Source of the DNA: Hyphochytrium catenoides
Taxonomy: Eukaryota; Sar; Hyphochytriomycetes; Hyphochytriales; Hyphochytriaceae
Assembly (NCBI GenBank): GCA_900088475.1
Contig: FLMG01001397.1
Location: 44,158 to 108,157, forward strand
DNA: 64,000 nucleotides
Direction of reading: 5' to 3'
Shown here: positions 20,991 through 35,900 of the stretch, piece by piece
Layout: every line of letters begins with the position of its first letter
Position numbering within the stretch: the stretch's first letter is position 1
Translations under genes and position numbers: made by a program
Notes under the pieces: model-generated
Told to the model about the DNA's origin: nothing
Databases searched by the model: none
The model's input: the letters and a program-made list of their open reading frames with translations, nothing else

Positions 20991-23900
20991 ATGAACTTCT
21001 CTTCCGCCGCTCAGAGGCTGCTACAGCCCGATCTCTCAATCGACAAGCGGTATGATCCTTTTGGCTCTAGTTTACCTCGCTTCGCATGGCTCCGAGCTGA
21101 CATTGCTATCTTTACAGGCTCCAGGTAGCAACAGACATCAGGGAACGGATTGAGATAGTGTACACATCGGAGTTCAGCAACTTTCTTAAGAGTCTGTTCC
21201 CCGTTTTCAAGCAGATTCTGCGGATTTCCATATCCCCACAGTTCAAGGAAGGAAACGAACAGAAGCTAAGGAATGTCCTCCTGGAGATCCTGAACCGGCT
21301 GCCTAATAATGACTTGCTTAAGCCCTACGTCCTGGAGCTGCTTAAGCTCTCGATGGAAGTACTAGCGAAGGATAACGAAGAGAACGCACTGATCTGTCTT
21401 CGAATAATCTTTGACTTGCACAAGAACTACCGTCCTTCTCTGGAGTCTGAGGTACAGCCCTTTTTGGATCTTGTGCTGATGATGTACAAGAACCTGCAGA
21501 ATACTGTGCGCAGCGTCTTCGCACCCTCTTCGGGCTCCATCAGCACATCCACCGCGTCCAGCATCTCAGATGCACTGCCAAAGCCTCCGGCAGCCACTCT
21601 CACAGCCGGTAGGCCTGCTTCCTCCATGACCTCGACCTCTTCGCTACCTACAGCTCCGGGCAACACTGGTGGAGCCGCGTCAGGACCCAGTACACTACAT
21701 ATGGGCATAACCACTCCAGGAGGTTCGAAAGCGGCAAGCGCTGTTGGCTCTCTGGGTACAGCGAGCCAGGATTCTGCGACCTCTTCCCTAGGATCTGGGG
21801 AGGGCTCGGGTGAACTTCTCGCCAAAAGCACACAGTCCTTTAAAGTACTAACAGAATGCCCCCTCATCGTGATGCTCCTCTTCCAACTCTACCCGCGGTA
21901 CATCCAGAGCAACATCCCATCACTTATCCCGTCCATGATGCAAGCACTTTCGCTGCGGGCACCCTCTGCAGCTGAGAAGCTCCAGAAGGCGCGATACTCG
22001 GAGTTCTTGGCATGCCAAGTGAAGACGCTGTCATTTTTGACTTATCTACTCCGAGGATTTACAGATTTCATGCGGCCTTATGAGGAGCAAATCAGCAACT
22101 CCGTTATCCAGTTGCTCATGGCTTGCCCGGCAGAAGCTGTCGCTACCAGGAAGGAGCTGTTGGTAGCAACCCGTCACATCCTTGCAACGGATTTTCGCAA
22201 GGGCTTCTTCAATCAGGTGGACCTGTTACTTGATGAGAAAGTTCTTATTGGGCAAGGTCGGGCGAGCCATGAAGTCCTACGCCCTCTGGCATACTCTACG
22301 CTGGCTGACCTGGTTCATCACGTCCGTTCTAAGTTGAGTTTGGCACAGCTTTCACGGATCATATACCTCTTTTCCAGAAATATTCATGACCCTTCGCTGC
22401 CGATTAGCATTCAGACAACGTCAGTTCGCCTGCTCCTCAACCTGGTAGATTTTATCTTCCATAACAACGAGCCTGACCCTATCAAGGGCCGGGTGCTGCT
22501 AGTGCGTATCCTGAGGACGCTGGTAAACAAGTTTTCGACCCTTCGGCAATACATTCCTAAGGTGCTGCAGGCGGAAGAAGAGCGAGCAAAGGACGCCGAG
22601 ATGCCGAACCTCGTGTCGGCGCCCTCGTTGGCAGCTTCTGTGGCTCCAAATCGAGAGCGCGCCATCAGAAGAGTGGTACATGGACCACCAGAGGTGTTGG
22701 ACAGTGTAAGGGATGTGAAAGCGTTGATGAAAACCATGATTCTTGGCCTGAAGACCGTTATTTGGTGCGTCGGAAACTATCGACTCTCACAAGATGGGAG
22801 AAAGAGTGCTGCTGGCTCCCTATCGGGGGAGGCCGATAACTCTCCTGACAAAACGAAACTGACAGTTAGTGAAGAAGAGAGGAGAATGATAGCAAAGTTT
22901 CTGAAGTGTGCACTGTCTTGCTGCATGATCTACCGCCATCGGGTGAGCCAGAACCAACAGGAAGAGAAAGAAGTGCTGGACCACTTTGCTGGAGCTTTCA
23001 CTGTTCTGGAGGCTCCAGTCTTTAGAGACGTCTTCGGTCAGAATATAAATATACTCTTCCATGAGGTATGTAGGACATCTGCATTGTTGGAAGACGGCTC
23101 TAGGGTAGTACTAGAGAGCAGCTATGGGAGTAAGGAAGAAAGGAACTGAGGGAAGTGAGACGCTGAGATGCTTGAGCAACGGTGCAAAGCCTCTGGCAGG
23201 CAGTAGAGATGTGACCTCAGAGTGCATCAGATCCTAATGTTTACTCTCTCGTCTCTTTCGTTACAGATTGTGCGAGACTCCGCAATGTTAACGATACCAC
23301 AGCATTTTCTGGCCAATTCCAGCGTCAGTGCGTGCTTTGCAGAGCTGCTCTTGGCCTTCCTTGTCAAAAACATGGATAAGTTGGATGGCTTACACACCAT
23401 GGCGTCTGGCACTGCCGCGGCCGCTAACGGGGCAGGTGGCAATGGCAAGCCCTCTGGCGGTGAGCAGGAAAGCGTGGCACAGGGCTTCAATGTAGAAGCT
23501 GCGGTAGCCACCGGTGTAGAGAGCCCAAGACCTTCCTCTGCTGGCATCTCTGACTTACCCTCAAGTCCTCGCCCAGCTGCTCTGATGTCTTCTGCCCCCA
23601 TTACGCTTGGTCAGGATGAGGCGGCAACTGTCCTTCGCCTGTTCAAGATCGTATTTGGCTCTGTAACGCTAATCCCTGAGAATGAGAGCGTGTTGCGGCC
23701 CTTTCTCCAGAAAATTGTGATGAAGTGCATGAAGTACGCCTCAGAAAGCAAGGAGCCGATCAATCTTTATTTTCTTCTTCGTGCACTGTTTCGTTCAATA
23801 TCTGGAGGCAAGTACGATACGCTCTACAAAGAGTTCCAGCCTCTACTGCCCAACCTGCTGCCCCGGCTTGTACGCCTGCAGGAATATACCGAAGACGATG

Positions 23901-26900
23901 CAGTGAAGGAAGTGGTGTTAGAGCTGTGTCTCACCGTCCCGGCACGACTTAGTTCACTCCTGCATCATCTACCTTTGCTGATGCGACCTGTGGTCATAGC
24001 TTTGCACTCCAAGGAGGAGCTGGTCACTCTAGGGTTGCGCACGTTAGAGTTTTGGGTCGACAACTTGAACCCCGATTTCCTTTATCCGGTAATGAGCTCG
24101 CAAGACATGCTACTGTCAGACCTCATGAGTGCCCTGTGTAGCCACCTGAAACCGTCACCAGCTCCCTGTGGCGCTTTGGCACTTAGATTACTAGGCAAGC
24201 TAGGTGGAAGATCTCGACGGTTTCTTAATGAACCCCTCCAACTTCACGCAGCAGGAGACACGCGGACTCGGGTCATTGTGGACCTTGCTTGGGAACTTCG
24301 AGACAAAGGAAACACCCGGCTCACGCTTCAGTTAGGGCCCTCGATCGATGTCGCCTGTGATGTAGTGCGACGTCTAACTGTAAGTGGCGGCAGCCCCTGG
24401 TCGGCCGCGGCTGGAATAAGCAGTACCGGTGTCGGTGGAATCAAGCGCTCCTTGTCTGGGACTCCAGTCAGTACTTCGCACCAATCTCATGGGGCGTCAC
24501 ATGGAAGTGGATTAGACGCCACACCGTCACCGACGGCTGCTACGGATACCGAGGCCCTTACAGAGACGCAACTGAAGAAGATCGGCTTGCATAACAAACA
24601 CCAGGCGCTACGCTTCATCATTGGCTGCTTAGCCGTACTTATACATAAAGGTGCTCCGGATGATGTGATGAATGTACGTAGGGACACCCGGTCTCCATCC
24701 ATTCCAGCACCCGGACAGGAATCTCCAGCATCTGATCCCCAGCTTGAAGAGGTCCTGGTGGGCTCGTTCACACCGTCATCGAAGCCCTTCGTACCCCATC
24801 TTGTGGAAGGTGAGATCTTGGCATTGAAAAAGCTGCTGACAGCAGTCATCAATGCCTGTGTGGATGTGGACCTGACTAGAGAGGCGAAGAGTATCTTCAA
24901 GGGACTCTGCGTGCATTTTACCTTACTCATAGTATCGCACACCGTCGTTCGATCAACCTCTGAAGTTCCATACACGAATGCAGCAGCATTCTCGGATTGT
25001 GATCTAAAGGTCCCTGACTGGAGCTTTAGCGCTGGCGTCAACGAGGCTTATTTATGGCTGATGAACGACGTCATTGTGGAGTCTTTGAGTGATGAAAATC
25101 CTAGGATTGTGAAGATCGGTGCCTGGGCGCTTAAGGTGATTATCGAGACGCTCACGGTTCTCTCAGAGTCGGAAGCTGAGGGGCTTGAGCATGGCGGCTA
25201 CTTACTGCATGATTTGTTAAAGAAACTGACACACGCTTGTTACAAGAAGTCATGGAGGAGCAAGGTAAGGACTGATAGGACCTCGTGCGCGTCTCTGTCT
25301 CGATTGGCTCAGAGAGCTGCGTCATCCTTGCTATGTCCAAACTCCCGCCTAATCTCACTTCTGTCTTTACGTTTACCAGATTAGCGGATGCCGTGGTATT
25401 TCCGTACTAGTTCACCTGTTGCCGGACACATGGACTCTTCAACGAGAGATAGTTCTGACGCGTGCTCTCCTATTCGTCCTGGGCGATCACCCGCTTGAAG
25501 TCTCTTCTGTCATCTGTGAAGAGGCAAAACGCGCCCTGACTTTAATTCTACGGAAGTGCCATCAGCTGCCAGTCGCCGCTGAAGCGACAGCTGCAAACAA
25601 GGCCATTCAGGCAGGTCAAAGCTCTGAATCTGCTACGAATAAGGAAACAGTGGCTATGGAGGTGGAAGGAGGAGGCAGTTCGGACGATACAGGAGGCACC
25701 CGGCATTGGCCAGCGTCACTGACGCCTCACGAAGCTTTTGTAGCACTTCTGGTGATGGATTTGGTTAGCTCCAAACTTGCAGTTAGAGGCTTCGTAGAGT
25801 CGACGCTGCATTATCTCGCAAAGGTACACCAGGTCACGGTAGGAGACCTGGTAGCGCCCAGCATTTCCTCTCTTTCTTCGGTCGTCTTTGGAAAGCCTCT
25901 ACGACTGGTTCACCAGAGCAGTCAAGTCGGGTACATGGAGGCTTTGGCGTTTCTCTTGAGCCTAGACCGACCCCTGCTAGACAAATCAGCGAATGAAGTA
26001 TTCCAGTTCTTGCAGGAAACGCTGACGATAGCGGATACCGAAGGTCAGGGAGATGGAATATCAGGTTTTCCGGGCTCTGCGTCGTCACCTAGCTTAGGGC
26101 CAGGTGCTGGAACGATTCTAGATTCTGGAGTATCGCCTGGGCTAAAGGCTTCTGGGCAAAGTACCGCTACCGCCAGCAGCAGTGTTTCAGATCCCTTTGA
26201 ACAGCCCAGATCTGTTCAATTGCGGATTGCAGCCATCCGTGTCTCGTCAGCCATCATTCTTCATTTCTCGGAACGGAAGGAGGTTAACGAAGCAAGGAAC
26301 CGTGTTATCGGCACCTTTTTCAAGTCTTTGACATGCCAAGTAGAAGAGGTCGTGGAAGCCGCGCATGAGGCTTTAGCACAGACCATTGCAGCCAACCGCC
26401 GCGCAAATGACAAGGCTTTGCCGAAGGAACTTCTGCAATCTTCTCTGCGCCCTATACTCCGAAATCTGGCTGACTTTAAGGAGCTGAGTATGCCTCTCCT
26501 CCGCGCACTATCGCGTTTGCTGCAGCTCCTCAGCAACTGTTTTAACGTCACGTTAGGAGAGAAGCTCCTGGAGCACCTAGGACAGTGGGCAGAGCCCGAC
26601 AAAATTATTGCTCTCGGGAAGTGGAAACGAGGTTCAGAGCCCGAGGTAGCGGCTGCCCTGATAGAGCTGTTTCATCTTCTACCACCCTCGAACAATTCTG
26701 CTGAAACAGCCGGCAGTAGCAGCAGTAATGCGGGTTCTGAAGTCACAGCAGGACGTGCTTCCTCTACACCCAATGCTGAAAAAGGGACACCTGCAACAGG
26801 AAGCTCGACCCCGTCATTTACTAAGGGAACCAAAGGCGATAGTAAAGCAGGAGAGGAGGAGGAGAAGAAAGTGGATGAAGAGGCGACGCCAGAAGTAGAG

Positions 26901-29900
26901 ATTGTCATGCCTAAGTTCTTGGAGCCACTGGTGAAGACAGTGGTACAGCTTGAAGCAGTGCTGCATCGTTACGATGGCTATGGAAAGATGACAAGTCCAT
27001 ATCGCGCTCCATTAACCCTCTTTCTGAACCGGTATCCGAAAGAGGCCGCCGCGTTCTTCTTGCAGAAGGAGCGGCTTTTGAATTCGTCCTACTCCTCTCT
27101 CTTTCAAGCTATTCTGAAGAGCAAGGAGGCAGGACCTTTAAGAGAATATCTCACCGGAGAAGGTTCGGCTGAGCTCATAATCAGGTCTACTTTCGTGGCG
27201 GCCACCCGACACCAAGCCAGTGGCCTGGCGGAGGTGCCTACTGGTTCTGGTAGCGATGCTGGAACACCGATACCGACCAGTCAGCCTGGAACCATTGGCG
27301 CGCTATATAACCATCATACTACCCCCAGAATTGTTTCGGAAATCACAGCCACTGTCATATCTCAGGGTAGTCATAGTGCGTTAACTCCTCAACAATTTCA
27401 GCAGATCCAGGCACAGACTCAGGCACAGATCCAGTCTAATGCTCAACGAGTTCACCAACAAGCTCTCCTAGCTGCCCAGCGACAAGGTCTGTCTCCCCAG
27501 CAAGCGCAAGCCCAAGCCCATCAAGCTCAACGCAAATACCTAGCGAAGACTGTGTATGATAAGGCGCTTATGGCAGCACAGGCGCAGGGATTGCCACATG
27601 CTCAGGCACAGGTGCAAGCGCAGCAAGCGCAGCAGAAGTACCTTGCGAACCTCCAGGCGCAGCTTTCGCAGAATTCTGCCCAGATGAAGGCCAATTTGGC
27701 AGGTCAACAAGTGGGAGGGCTGGGTAAAGGACCATACTCTGCCCAACAAAGTGCCTCCATGAACCATGCACTCCGTATCCAGAATGAGGCCATGGAGCTA
27801 CACCTACAAGGTTTGCTGACTCTTCGCACTCTTGTCAGACTCGACCCACAGTGGCTTCAGAGGCAGTCTCTAGTTGTGGAGTATTTGCGGAAGCTCTGGC
27901 GATCGACTTCTCGCCTACAGCGGCTTATGGCGGAAGACAAGCTCCAGATGAAACACCAGACGGAGTCCAAGCTCATTGTGAAATGTCTAATCCACTATTG
28001 TCGCATGCAGACAGATGACGTGCAGGTGCTCTTCGAGATGTTGACAATGTTCTTACAGCGGACCCTTGTGGATTTTAGCTTTTTGAAGGACTTCTATTAC
28101 GAAGAGGTCACCACTTTTCCCACCCAGCATCGAAAGGCTATCGTTCACCTCTTCTTGCGCATGCTGAGGGAGCCCAACACGTCCCAGGAGCTAAAGGTCC
28201 AGGCCCTTCAGCTGCTCGTCATTCCCATATTGTCCAAGACGTTTGAAGATCCAGCGGTTGAGAATGCGTCTGTGGTAGACGGAGAGACTATCGGCCTGAT
28301 AATGCGGGACATGCTCGCTGCTGATCATGCTAGCTACAGCGAAGCCTTGCGTATTGAATTGCTGCAGCTCGCCACCTTACTGATAGAACATATGGGATTG
28401 GAGCTGTTAGACCACCGGAAGGAACTAATCAAATTTGCCTGGAACCACCTCAAGAGCGAAGACACTGCGAGCAAGCAATGGGCCTATGTCAATGTCTGCC
28501 GCTTTATTGCCGTCTATGACACGCCACCCAAAATCATTCTACAAGTGTACGTAGCGCTGCTTAGGACCTACCAGAGTGACGCGAAAGTGCTGGTTCGCAC
28601 AGCGCTAGATATTCTCTTTCCTGCTTTGAAGAAGCGGCTGCCGCCCATGGACTTCATCAAAGCCATTAAATGGACCAAGAAGATTATCTATGAAGAAGGA
28701 CACGCCCTTCCACAACTTGTTCACATTTGGCAGCTCCTCGTGCGTCATCCACAGGTGAGTACAGAGAGCCGATCGAGGTTCTGGTAGTCTGTTCTCTCAC
28801 TAGTATAGTTCTGGATGTCGTGGACCTATGCTTCTGTCTCGAGGGCTTGCTTCTCTCCCCGCACAATATACTCTCCGGCCCCTATCTCTCCCCTCACATA
28901 GGCCATCTTATCCTTAATTTGTGACGTATATATTTAAACTGACTTTTACCTCCGTTCAGCTGTTTTATGCCAGTCGCTCGCAATTCGTGCCCCAAATGGT
29001 CAACAGTCTCAACCGACTGGCACTGCCCCCCAATTGTCCCTTGGAGAATAGACTGTTGGCCATTTCTCTAGCTGACCTGATCATCGCTTGGGACCAGACG
29101 AGGCAAAAAAACCTTCAGACAACTGGAAAAGCGGAGGCGGAGGCAGAGGCAGCTATGAAACGACAGCGGGTGGAGGACAGGACCGCCCCAGGCTCTTCCC
29201 TGGAGCCTACAAGCGCAGTTCAGGGTACAGGGGGATCTGGAGCACCGTCGTCTCTACCGGGAGCTTCTTCCTCACTGGCCGCGCCCAGTCACACCCCTAC
29301 AGCTGGTCACAAGCCTGGGCTGAGCCCTAAAACAGTGAGACCAAGCGCAGCGCCGGTAGTGGCGGTGGCAGGTACTGGACAGACCCCATCCGGACAGACA
29401 GCCAGTGGTGGAGACGCCCCTACGCCTACGGGTGCAGGAATGTCTAACGAGGATGAGTTCAAATTGAATCCAGCGATGATTGAAATGGTCGTCAACTTCC
29501 TTGTCAGAGTCGCCTTAGGAACAGCGGACATGAAGGAGACCTCCAAGCTATCGTCTCGATGTCTTGAGCTCCTGGACAAAGCTTTAGATACGTGGCCTGG
29601 AGCCAACGTTAAGTTTGGTTATTTAGAGAAGCTCCTGACCACGGCTGCTGCCGCAGCGAACCCCCGTCAAGGCAGCTCGTCCACGAACCCCACCTCGTCG
29701 ATGGATAAGTCGCCACTCCAATCTGTGGCTGTGTTGAAGGTTACCCTGACAATTCTTAGAGTGACGCTGAAGCCCGCAGTCGTTCAGGTCCAAGGAAAGA
29801 ATGTCTTCTTCCTTCAGCATGCGATGAAGATTCAGAAGCTGTTGGAACCTTGCTTTACGAAGACTGATGAGACCGTACAAGAGCTCCTGCGGGAAGTAGT

Positions 29901-32900
29901 AGGGCGAATAATGCAGGTCAGCGGCTTTCTTGAAATGCCAATTTGGGCTCAGCAGTCTTTCCGTGCCGACTTCACTCAAGGACCCCGTCTTCCTATCATT
30001 AGTCTGTTATTGCTCTTTTACACTCTCTCGTCTATCCTTGCAGCTTGATTTCTCTTCTGTTACTCTCGCATTCAGTCACCTTGTATACGAGGTTTCTCAC
30101 TCCTCTCTATCGCGCTCTTACCTGCAGCTGTATCCGTTTACCAAGCCTGTGGAGCAAGTGACTAACAGCAAGTTCTACCACTGGCTCCGTGAGACTATCA
30201 ATCGAAAGATACTCCAAGCAGTAACGGAGGGGCTCAAGGAGCCAACACCGACGGCTTCATCAAGTAAAGGAGCCCAAGCCCCTGTAAGCGCAGCCGCAGC
30301 CACAACACCGGCAGCCGCTTCGTCCCTGCCAATCATCCTTCTACTGAGCAAGCTCTGCGGTATCAATCCGAAGTATTTGGAACACCATGCCAACGCCTTG
30401 CTACGTCTTGCACACCGCCTTACTAGAGACCATATACAGTCGGTTGTGGCCAAAGCTTCTTCTAAAGATTCATTGGAGAGCAGAGCATCCAAGACGAGGG
30501 AGATGATGGCCACACCCAGCCAAACGATTTACTTAAAGACAGCAGAACTTGCCAGTAGATCTGCATTAAAAAAGACTGCGCAGAGTTCGGGGCCACAGAC
30601 TGCCCCTACTCCGGGAGGGCAATCAGGGCCTGCACCAGCTGGTGGATCCCAAGCCTCGTCTGTCGCATCCGCGCAGGGAATAGGAGCCAGTGGGTTCGCC
30701 TTGAGCAAGGAAGAAGATACCATCAAGACTTTGATCCTCTGTATTGAGCTTCTGGGCCAAGCCTTCTCACGTCTAGGAGACGCTCGTAAAAGCCTACTCC
30801 AGGTGTTTGGCGTCATATTGGAGAACTCTGACAGTGTTCCACTCCTGCTGGCGCTGATGAGGTTCTACAGCGTTTGGATTTTTGGGGTGACCCCAGGAGG
30901 ATCTGGTCAGACACAGCCGCTTAACGTCATTTTACAGTCCAAAGAAAAAATGGCACTGCTGCCCAAGCTCGGGCACTTCGAGCGCCTTGACGAAGTGACG
31001 GCTTTGCCGCTGACACTGCAGAGCCATGAGATTCTTCTTCGGCTTTTTGAGGCGCCAGACTCTGGTAACAGACCGGGACTAAGCTCCCAAGTCCTGCGCC
31101 CTTTTATGGCTGGGGTGCTCTCTCCTGACCCGTCATATCGCAAGCGTTTCTTTGAGATTTTTGCACAGCAAAGCGGAAAGGGACCAATTGCGAAGATTCC
31201 CTTCCTCTTCAAGGGTGTGGATTGGGAAGCCTGTGCATCTCGCTTCTGGATTGCCTGTGCAGTGGATCTCATAGCTTCAGGCATCCATACAGCCTCTCCG
31301 CCAGCTTTGGCTGCAGGGACGAACGGAGCTCCATGGTTAGTCGTAAACAGTTCCAGTGGTCGGCTGCCGACAGCCGTGAGGACGCTACTCGCCAGCCACA
31401 GCCGATTTTTAGAAAAAGTCCGAACAGTATGCTCCACGTCCCAGCTCCTTCAGCCCATGCGCGACCTCTGCCATTTAGACGTGTCAATGTGCAACAGCCT
31501 CTGGATGCAGCTACTTCCAGCTGCTTGGGGTGTCCTAACAGAGCCTCTACAGTCCTCTCTTGTCCCTGGCGTGATATCACTTCTGGCCAAACCCTACCAC
31601 CGGCGTCAGCTTCAAGTTCTGCCCTGGGAGAAAGGCATCTGCAACGTTATAAGGTCGATGCTGCAGGCTATTGTGCTCTGCAGGCCGCAGCCTGCTATCC
31701 CGTCAGAGCTGCTTACCTTCCTTTCGAAAACCTTCTACGTCTGGCATACAGCGTTACCTTTGCTCCAGTACCACTCATTATCTCCATCAACACCAGAGGA
31801 TGAAAGGGAAAAGTGGGTGGCAGCTCTCGCAGAGATGTATATAGAGTTGTCCGACGAAGATATGATGGCTGGTCTCACGAGACGTTTTGCCAATCAGCAG
31901 GAGACCAAGGACGCCGTTTTGCTCGAGTCCCATGGGTTCACTCGCCTCGCGCAGGAAATGTACTTGGGCGCTATCAGCAAGGTGCACTCTAATCGGCTGC
32001 AGGACCCAAGCCGTCTGAGCAAATTTGAGATGAAGCAATGGGAGGACCGCTGGGTTGGAACTGCAAAGCATCTTTGCCAATGGCAGCTTTTGGGCGAGTT
32101 TGCACAATCAATAAGTAACCCGGAACTTGCTCTGGAGTGCACTTGGAAGCAGGGAGACTGGACCATGACGAAGACGCTATTGAACTCTAAGAATATCCAG
32201 GCTGCGCAGGTACGGGATAAGAATTAGGCCTACGAACTACATAGAACTAAAGTTAGCTTGGTGATCACAAGTTTATGAAAGTCAGACGCTCTCTCTCCCT
32301 GTTTTTTCCTCTCCTTCCTGTGACTAACACTGGCTGTCTTGCCGGGTCGACAGGAGTCCGGACACCCAGTGCTGAAGCTAATGCAGGTGTTTGTCTCCCT
32401 ACAAGAGAGCAAAGTCACTGATGCTGAGAGACATCTAGCCGAGGTGGTGCAAAGCTCTTTACAGAAGTGGAGCGCTCTCCCATCTCTTGGTTCCACCACG
32501 CACGAGCCACTTCTTCATCTTTTCCATCGCATAGCTGAAGCCCAAGAATCCACTCAGATGACTAGTGAAATCGTCTCTGCCAGTCGCAGTCGGAAGCTGC
32601 CTGAGATCAAGGCGATGCTCTCAACGTGGAGAGAGCGGCTGCCAAACAAGTGGGATTCGATTGTTTGGTGGGATGATATTCTGAGCTGGAGGCTTCACAT
32701 GTTCTCCACAGTCACGAACACCTTCACCTGGGCGGATGCTCAGCAGCTTGCCTGCCTGCATGACACCCCTTGGACGGTGATCAAGCTAGCACACACTGCG
32801 CGCAAACAGGGACTCACGGAGGTATGCCTAAACTCCCTAGCTAAGCTGTACACCGTGTCTACGATGGACGTTCAAGACGCCTTTCAGAAGCTACGAGAGC

Positions 32901-35900
32901 AGATCGTTATCTGCTACGAAAATCCTAGCGACCATCGAGGCGGATTGAACATAATCAACAATACCAACTTGGATTATTTTTCACCTCAGCAGAAGGCTGA
33001 GCTGTTCCGTCTGAAGTCTCTTTTCCTCTATGCCTTGGGGGGCAAGTCAGAAGCCAATCAGGCACTGTCACACTCACTTCAGATCTCTGATAACTATGCA
33101 AAGAGCTGGCTCTCTTGGGGTACATACTGTGACCGCCTCTTCAAGGAACAAAAGCAGATCCAGCTGGCTGTTCAGGCAATGACGTGCTACCTGCAGGCTG
33201 TGCATCATCGTTCAGACTCTGCGAGGTTGATGCTGGCACGGGTCCTCTGGCTGCTGAGTACAGATGATGACAAGGCCACTTTAGCGCGTTGCTTTGAAGC
33301 TCATGGGAAGCAGTTGCCCATCTGGATATGGATTGTCTGGATCCCTCAGCTACTGACCGCGCTTTCACGGCCGGAGGCGCCCCAGGTCCACATGGCATTG
33401 AGTTTCTCGGTGTTCCTTCCCTCATGTTTAAAGTCTATCACTTTTGGAGCTCCCTTCGTGGCTCATTCTGCCTCTTGTGATATCTCATCGATCTTTCTCT
33501 TGAATTCAACTCTTCTGGACTTTCCCAAGCATCGAGAATTCTGATCTCTGCGTGGTCGAGGAAAAACTGATTTTCATGTGCTTTACCGTACCCATCAGGT
33601 GCGCAACCTGCTACGTGGCCTAGCAGCCAAGTTTCCCCAGGCTCTGTATTATACTATGCGCGCCTACCTGCTAGAAAAGAGAGAGGTGCCAGTTGACAAG
33701 CAGACGCCTTCAGCTAGTGGCTCTGAAGGCGCAAGTGGAGGTGGTGGGACTCCCAGTGGCTCCTCTGGCTCAACTGTCTCTACTACAGACTCGTATGTGA
33801 GCACCAGTTCTGGACAAGTGGTTTTACTACCCGCTGGGTCTAATACTGCACGACTGCACGAGCTTGTTCCAGGTAGGAAACATCGCCTGTTGCATCGCAC
33901 GGAGTTGGAGCTGCAAACCTAACCTGCTTGACACGCGACAGGTGCTGTTGGTACACCACAACCAACTCCAACGGCATTCAACGTCCTTCCAAGTGCCGTC
34001 CTCTCTCTTCAGCAGTGGAGAGCACAAGTAGCCATGACTTCTGGCGTCTCGACGCCTCTCACCGCAGTGCAGTACACTGAAGATTTGATGAGCTTTCTAA
34101 GACGACACCACGCGAGCGTTGCGGGGGAGCTGGAAGCGATGCTCGAAGAACTCATCATCAGGTTCAGACCAGACCCTGAGGAGGAGCTATTGGGAGCTGT
34201 GCATGCGCTGCTGGTCAAATGTGTGCAGGTAAAGATACCCGAGCTGCCTGGGTCTGGCACGGTCCAATCCCTCATGTCCCTTGTGCTCATTCTACCTGCC
34301 TCAGATCCCTCAATCTAGCGCACATGAGCCAGTTCCCGCATCTTTGCAGGCAACCCTGGAGCGAGTGTGCCGTAAATTTTTTGCTCCTCAGACCTCCACA
34401 AAATCGCTCAAGCATTCGCGTTTCGTTGTGGCCTACAAAGAACCCTTTGAGAGAGACTTTCTACTCGAATCTGAAGCAGCATTGAGCAAAGAAGTCCCGA
34501 CAGGAGATGCAGCAGCAAGTGTTAGGCAGAGCAAGAGAATCAAGGAAGCCCGGGCTGATCGTGCACATCCCGATCACGGAAACACGTTACAGAGTATTAT
34601 CCAACGGCTAAAGAAGTGGAAGCATGTCCTTCAAGCACGGATCCGGGAGACGAACTCAAGGGTGGGCATGAGGGGCATCTAGACTAGGATCTCTTGATGT
34701 TTGACACCAGACTTAGGGATGGGGGTGCTCCATTCACACTTATGATGCATGCTTGTCCGCCTTTTGACGTTGCACGTTCTCTAAAGTTCTGTCTGTTACT
34801 TTACGTATGTAGCTAAATATGGAAGACTGCAGCCGCCATTTGCTGGAGTTCACCACGTCCGATATAGAGGTTCCTGGCCAGTACCTTACCGATAAGGAGC
34901 CCATGGCCGAGTTGCATGTAAAACTCAATAGGTTTGAGAGTAAGGTAAGGAAGAGATTGCATACGAGCGACCATGAGCACGGTGACTTACAATTATACTA
35001 CGAAGGTTGACATCGTTCATCGAAGCGGTTCCTCACAACGTCGACTAGCAATGCGGGGAAGCAATGGAAAGCTGTACTACTTTTTGGTGCAATTCTTTAT
35101 CCCATACATTACGCGGACGGATGAGCGCATGGTCCAGCTGCATCTCCTCTTCAACACTGTATGTGAGAAGCACCAGCAGACTCGAAGAAGAAACATACAC
35201 TATCAAGCAGCTAGCGTCATCCCCATCACACCGCGAGTCAGACTGCTTTCGGACCACGTTTCTTTCGTCACACTGGGAGAGGTAAGTCCCGACGATCTTC
35301 TTAAGAGTCTATTGACTTCTGGCGCTTTTATTAACACTCTGATAGTTGTATGAATTGGATTGCCTGGCAAGAGGAGCTGATCCTGACGGACCCATGACAA
35401 TCAGTCGTGAGCTTTTAGGACAGACTGCAGCCCCGGGTGGTGCTTCCGCTTCACCAGCCTCCCCAGGGACACCTGGACGGACATCCTTGGCTCAGGTGAG
35501 TTGCTTGAATATCGCTTGGTCCTTTGACCAGCTTCTGACGATCCTGCCCCTCCTCTTTATAGGCTAAACTAGGAATCTTTGATGAGATCTGCTCAAAGCA
35601 TGTCTCCGAAAGGATTCTCTCTACGTACATCCATCGCATCATGTCTTCGCCAGAGGAGATGTGGATCTTCAAGCGCCAGTTCGCGATGCAGCTAGGCATT
35701 ATGTCCCTCCTGTCCTACTGCCTAAGCATTGGGGACAGGACGCCACATAAGATTGTCTTCTCTAAGGAAACCGGCAGAATCATAGGGTAAGGCTTTCTGG
35801 TGCGGCAATCCGTATATTTGCTATGAGATCAAGAGTTCTCTTGCTATATGTCCCTTCCTAACTGCGAAGAGATCTTAGACATTTTCACCTAGATTCAATA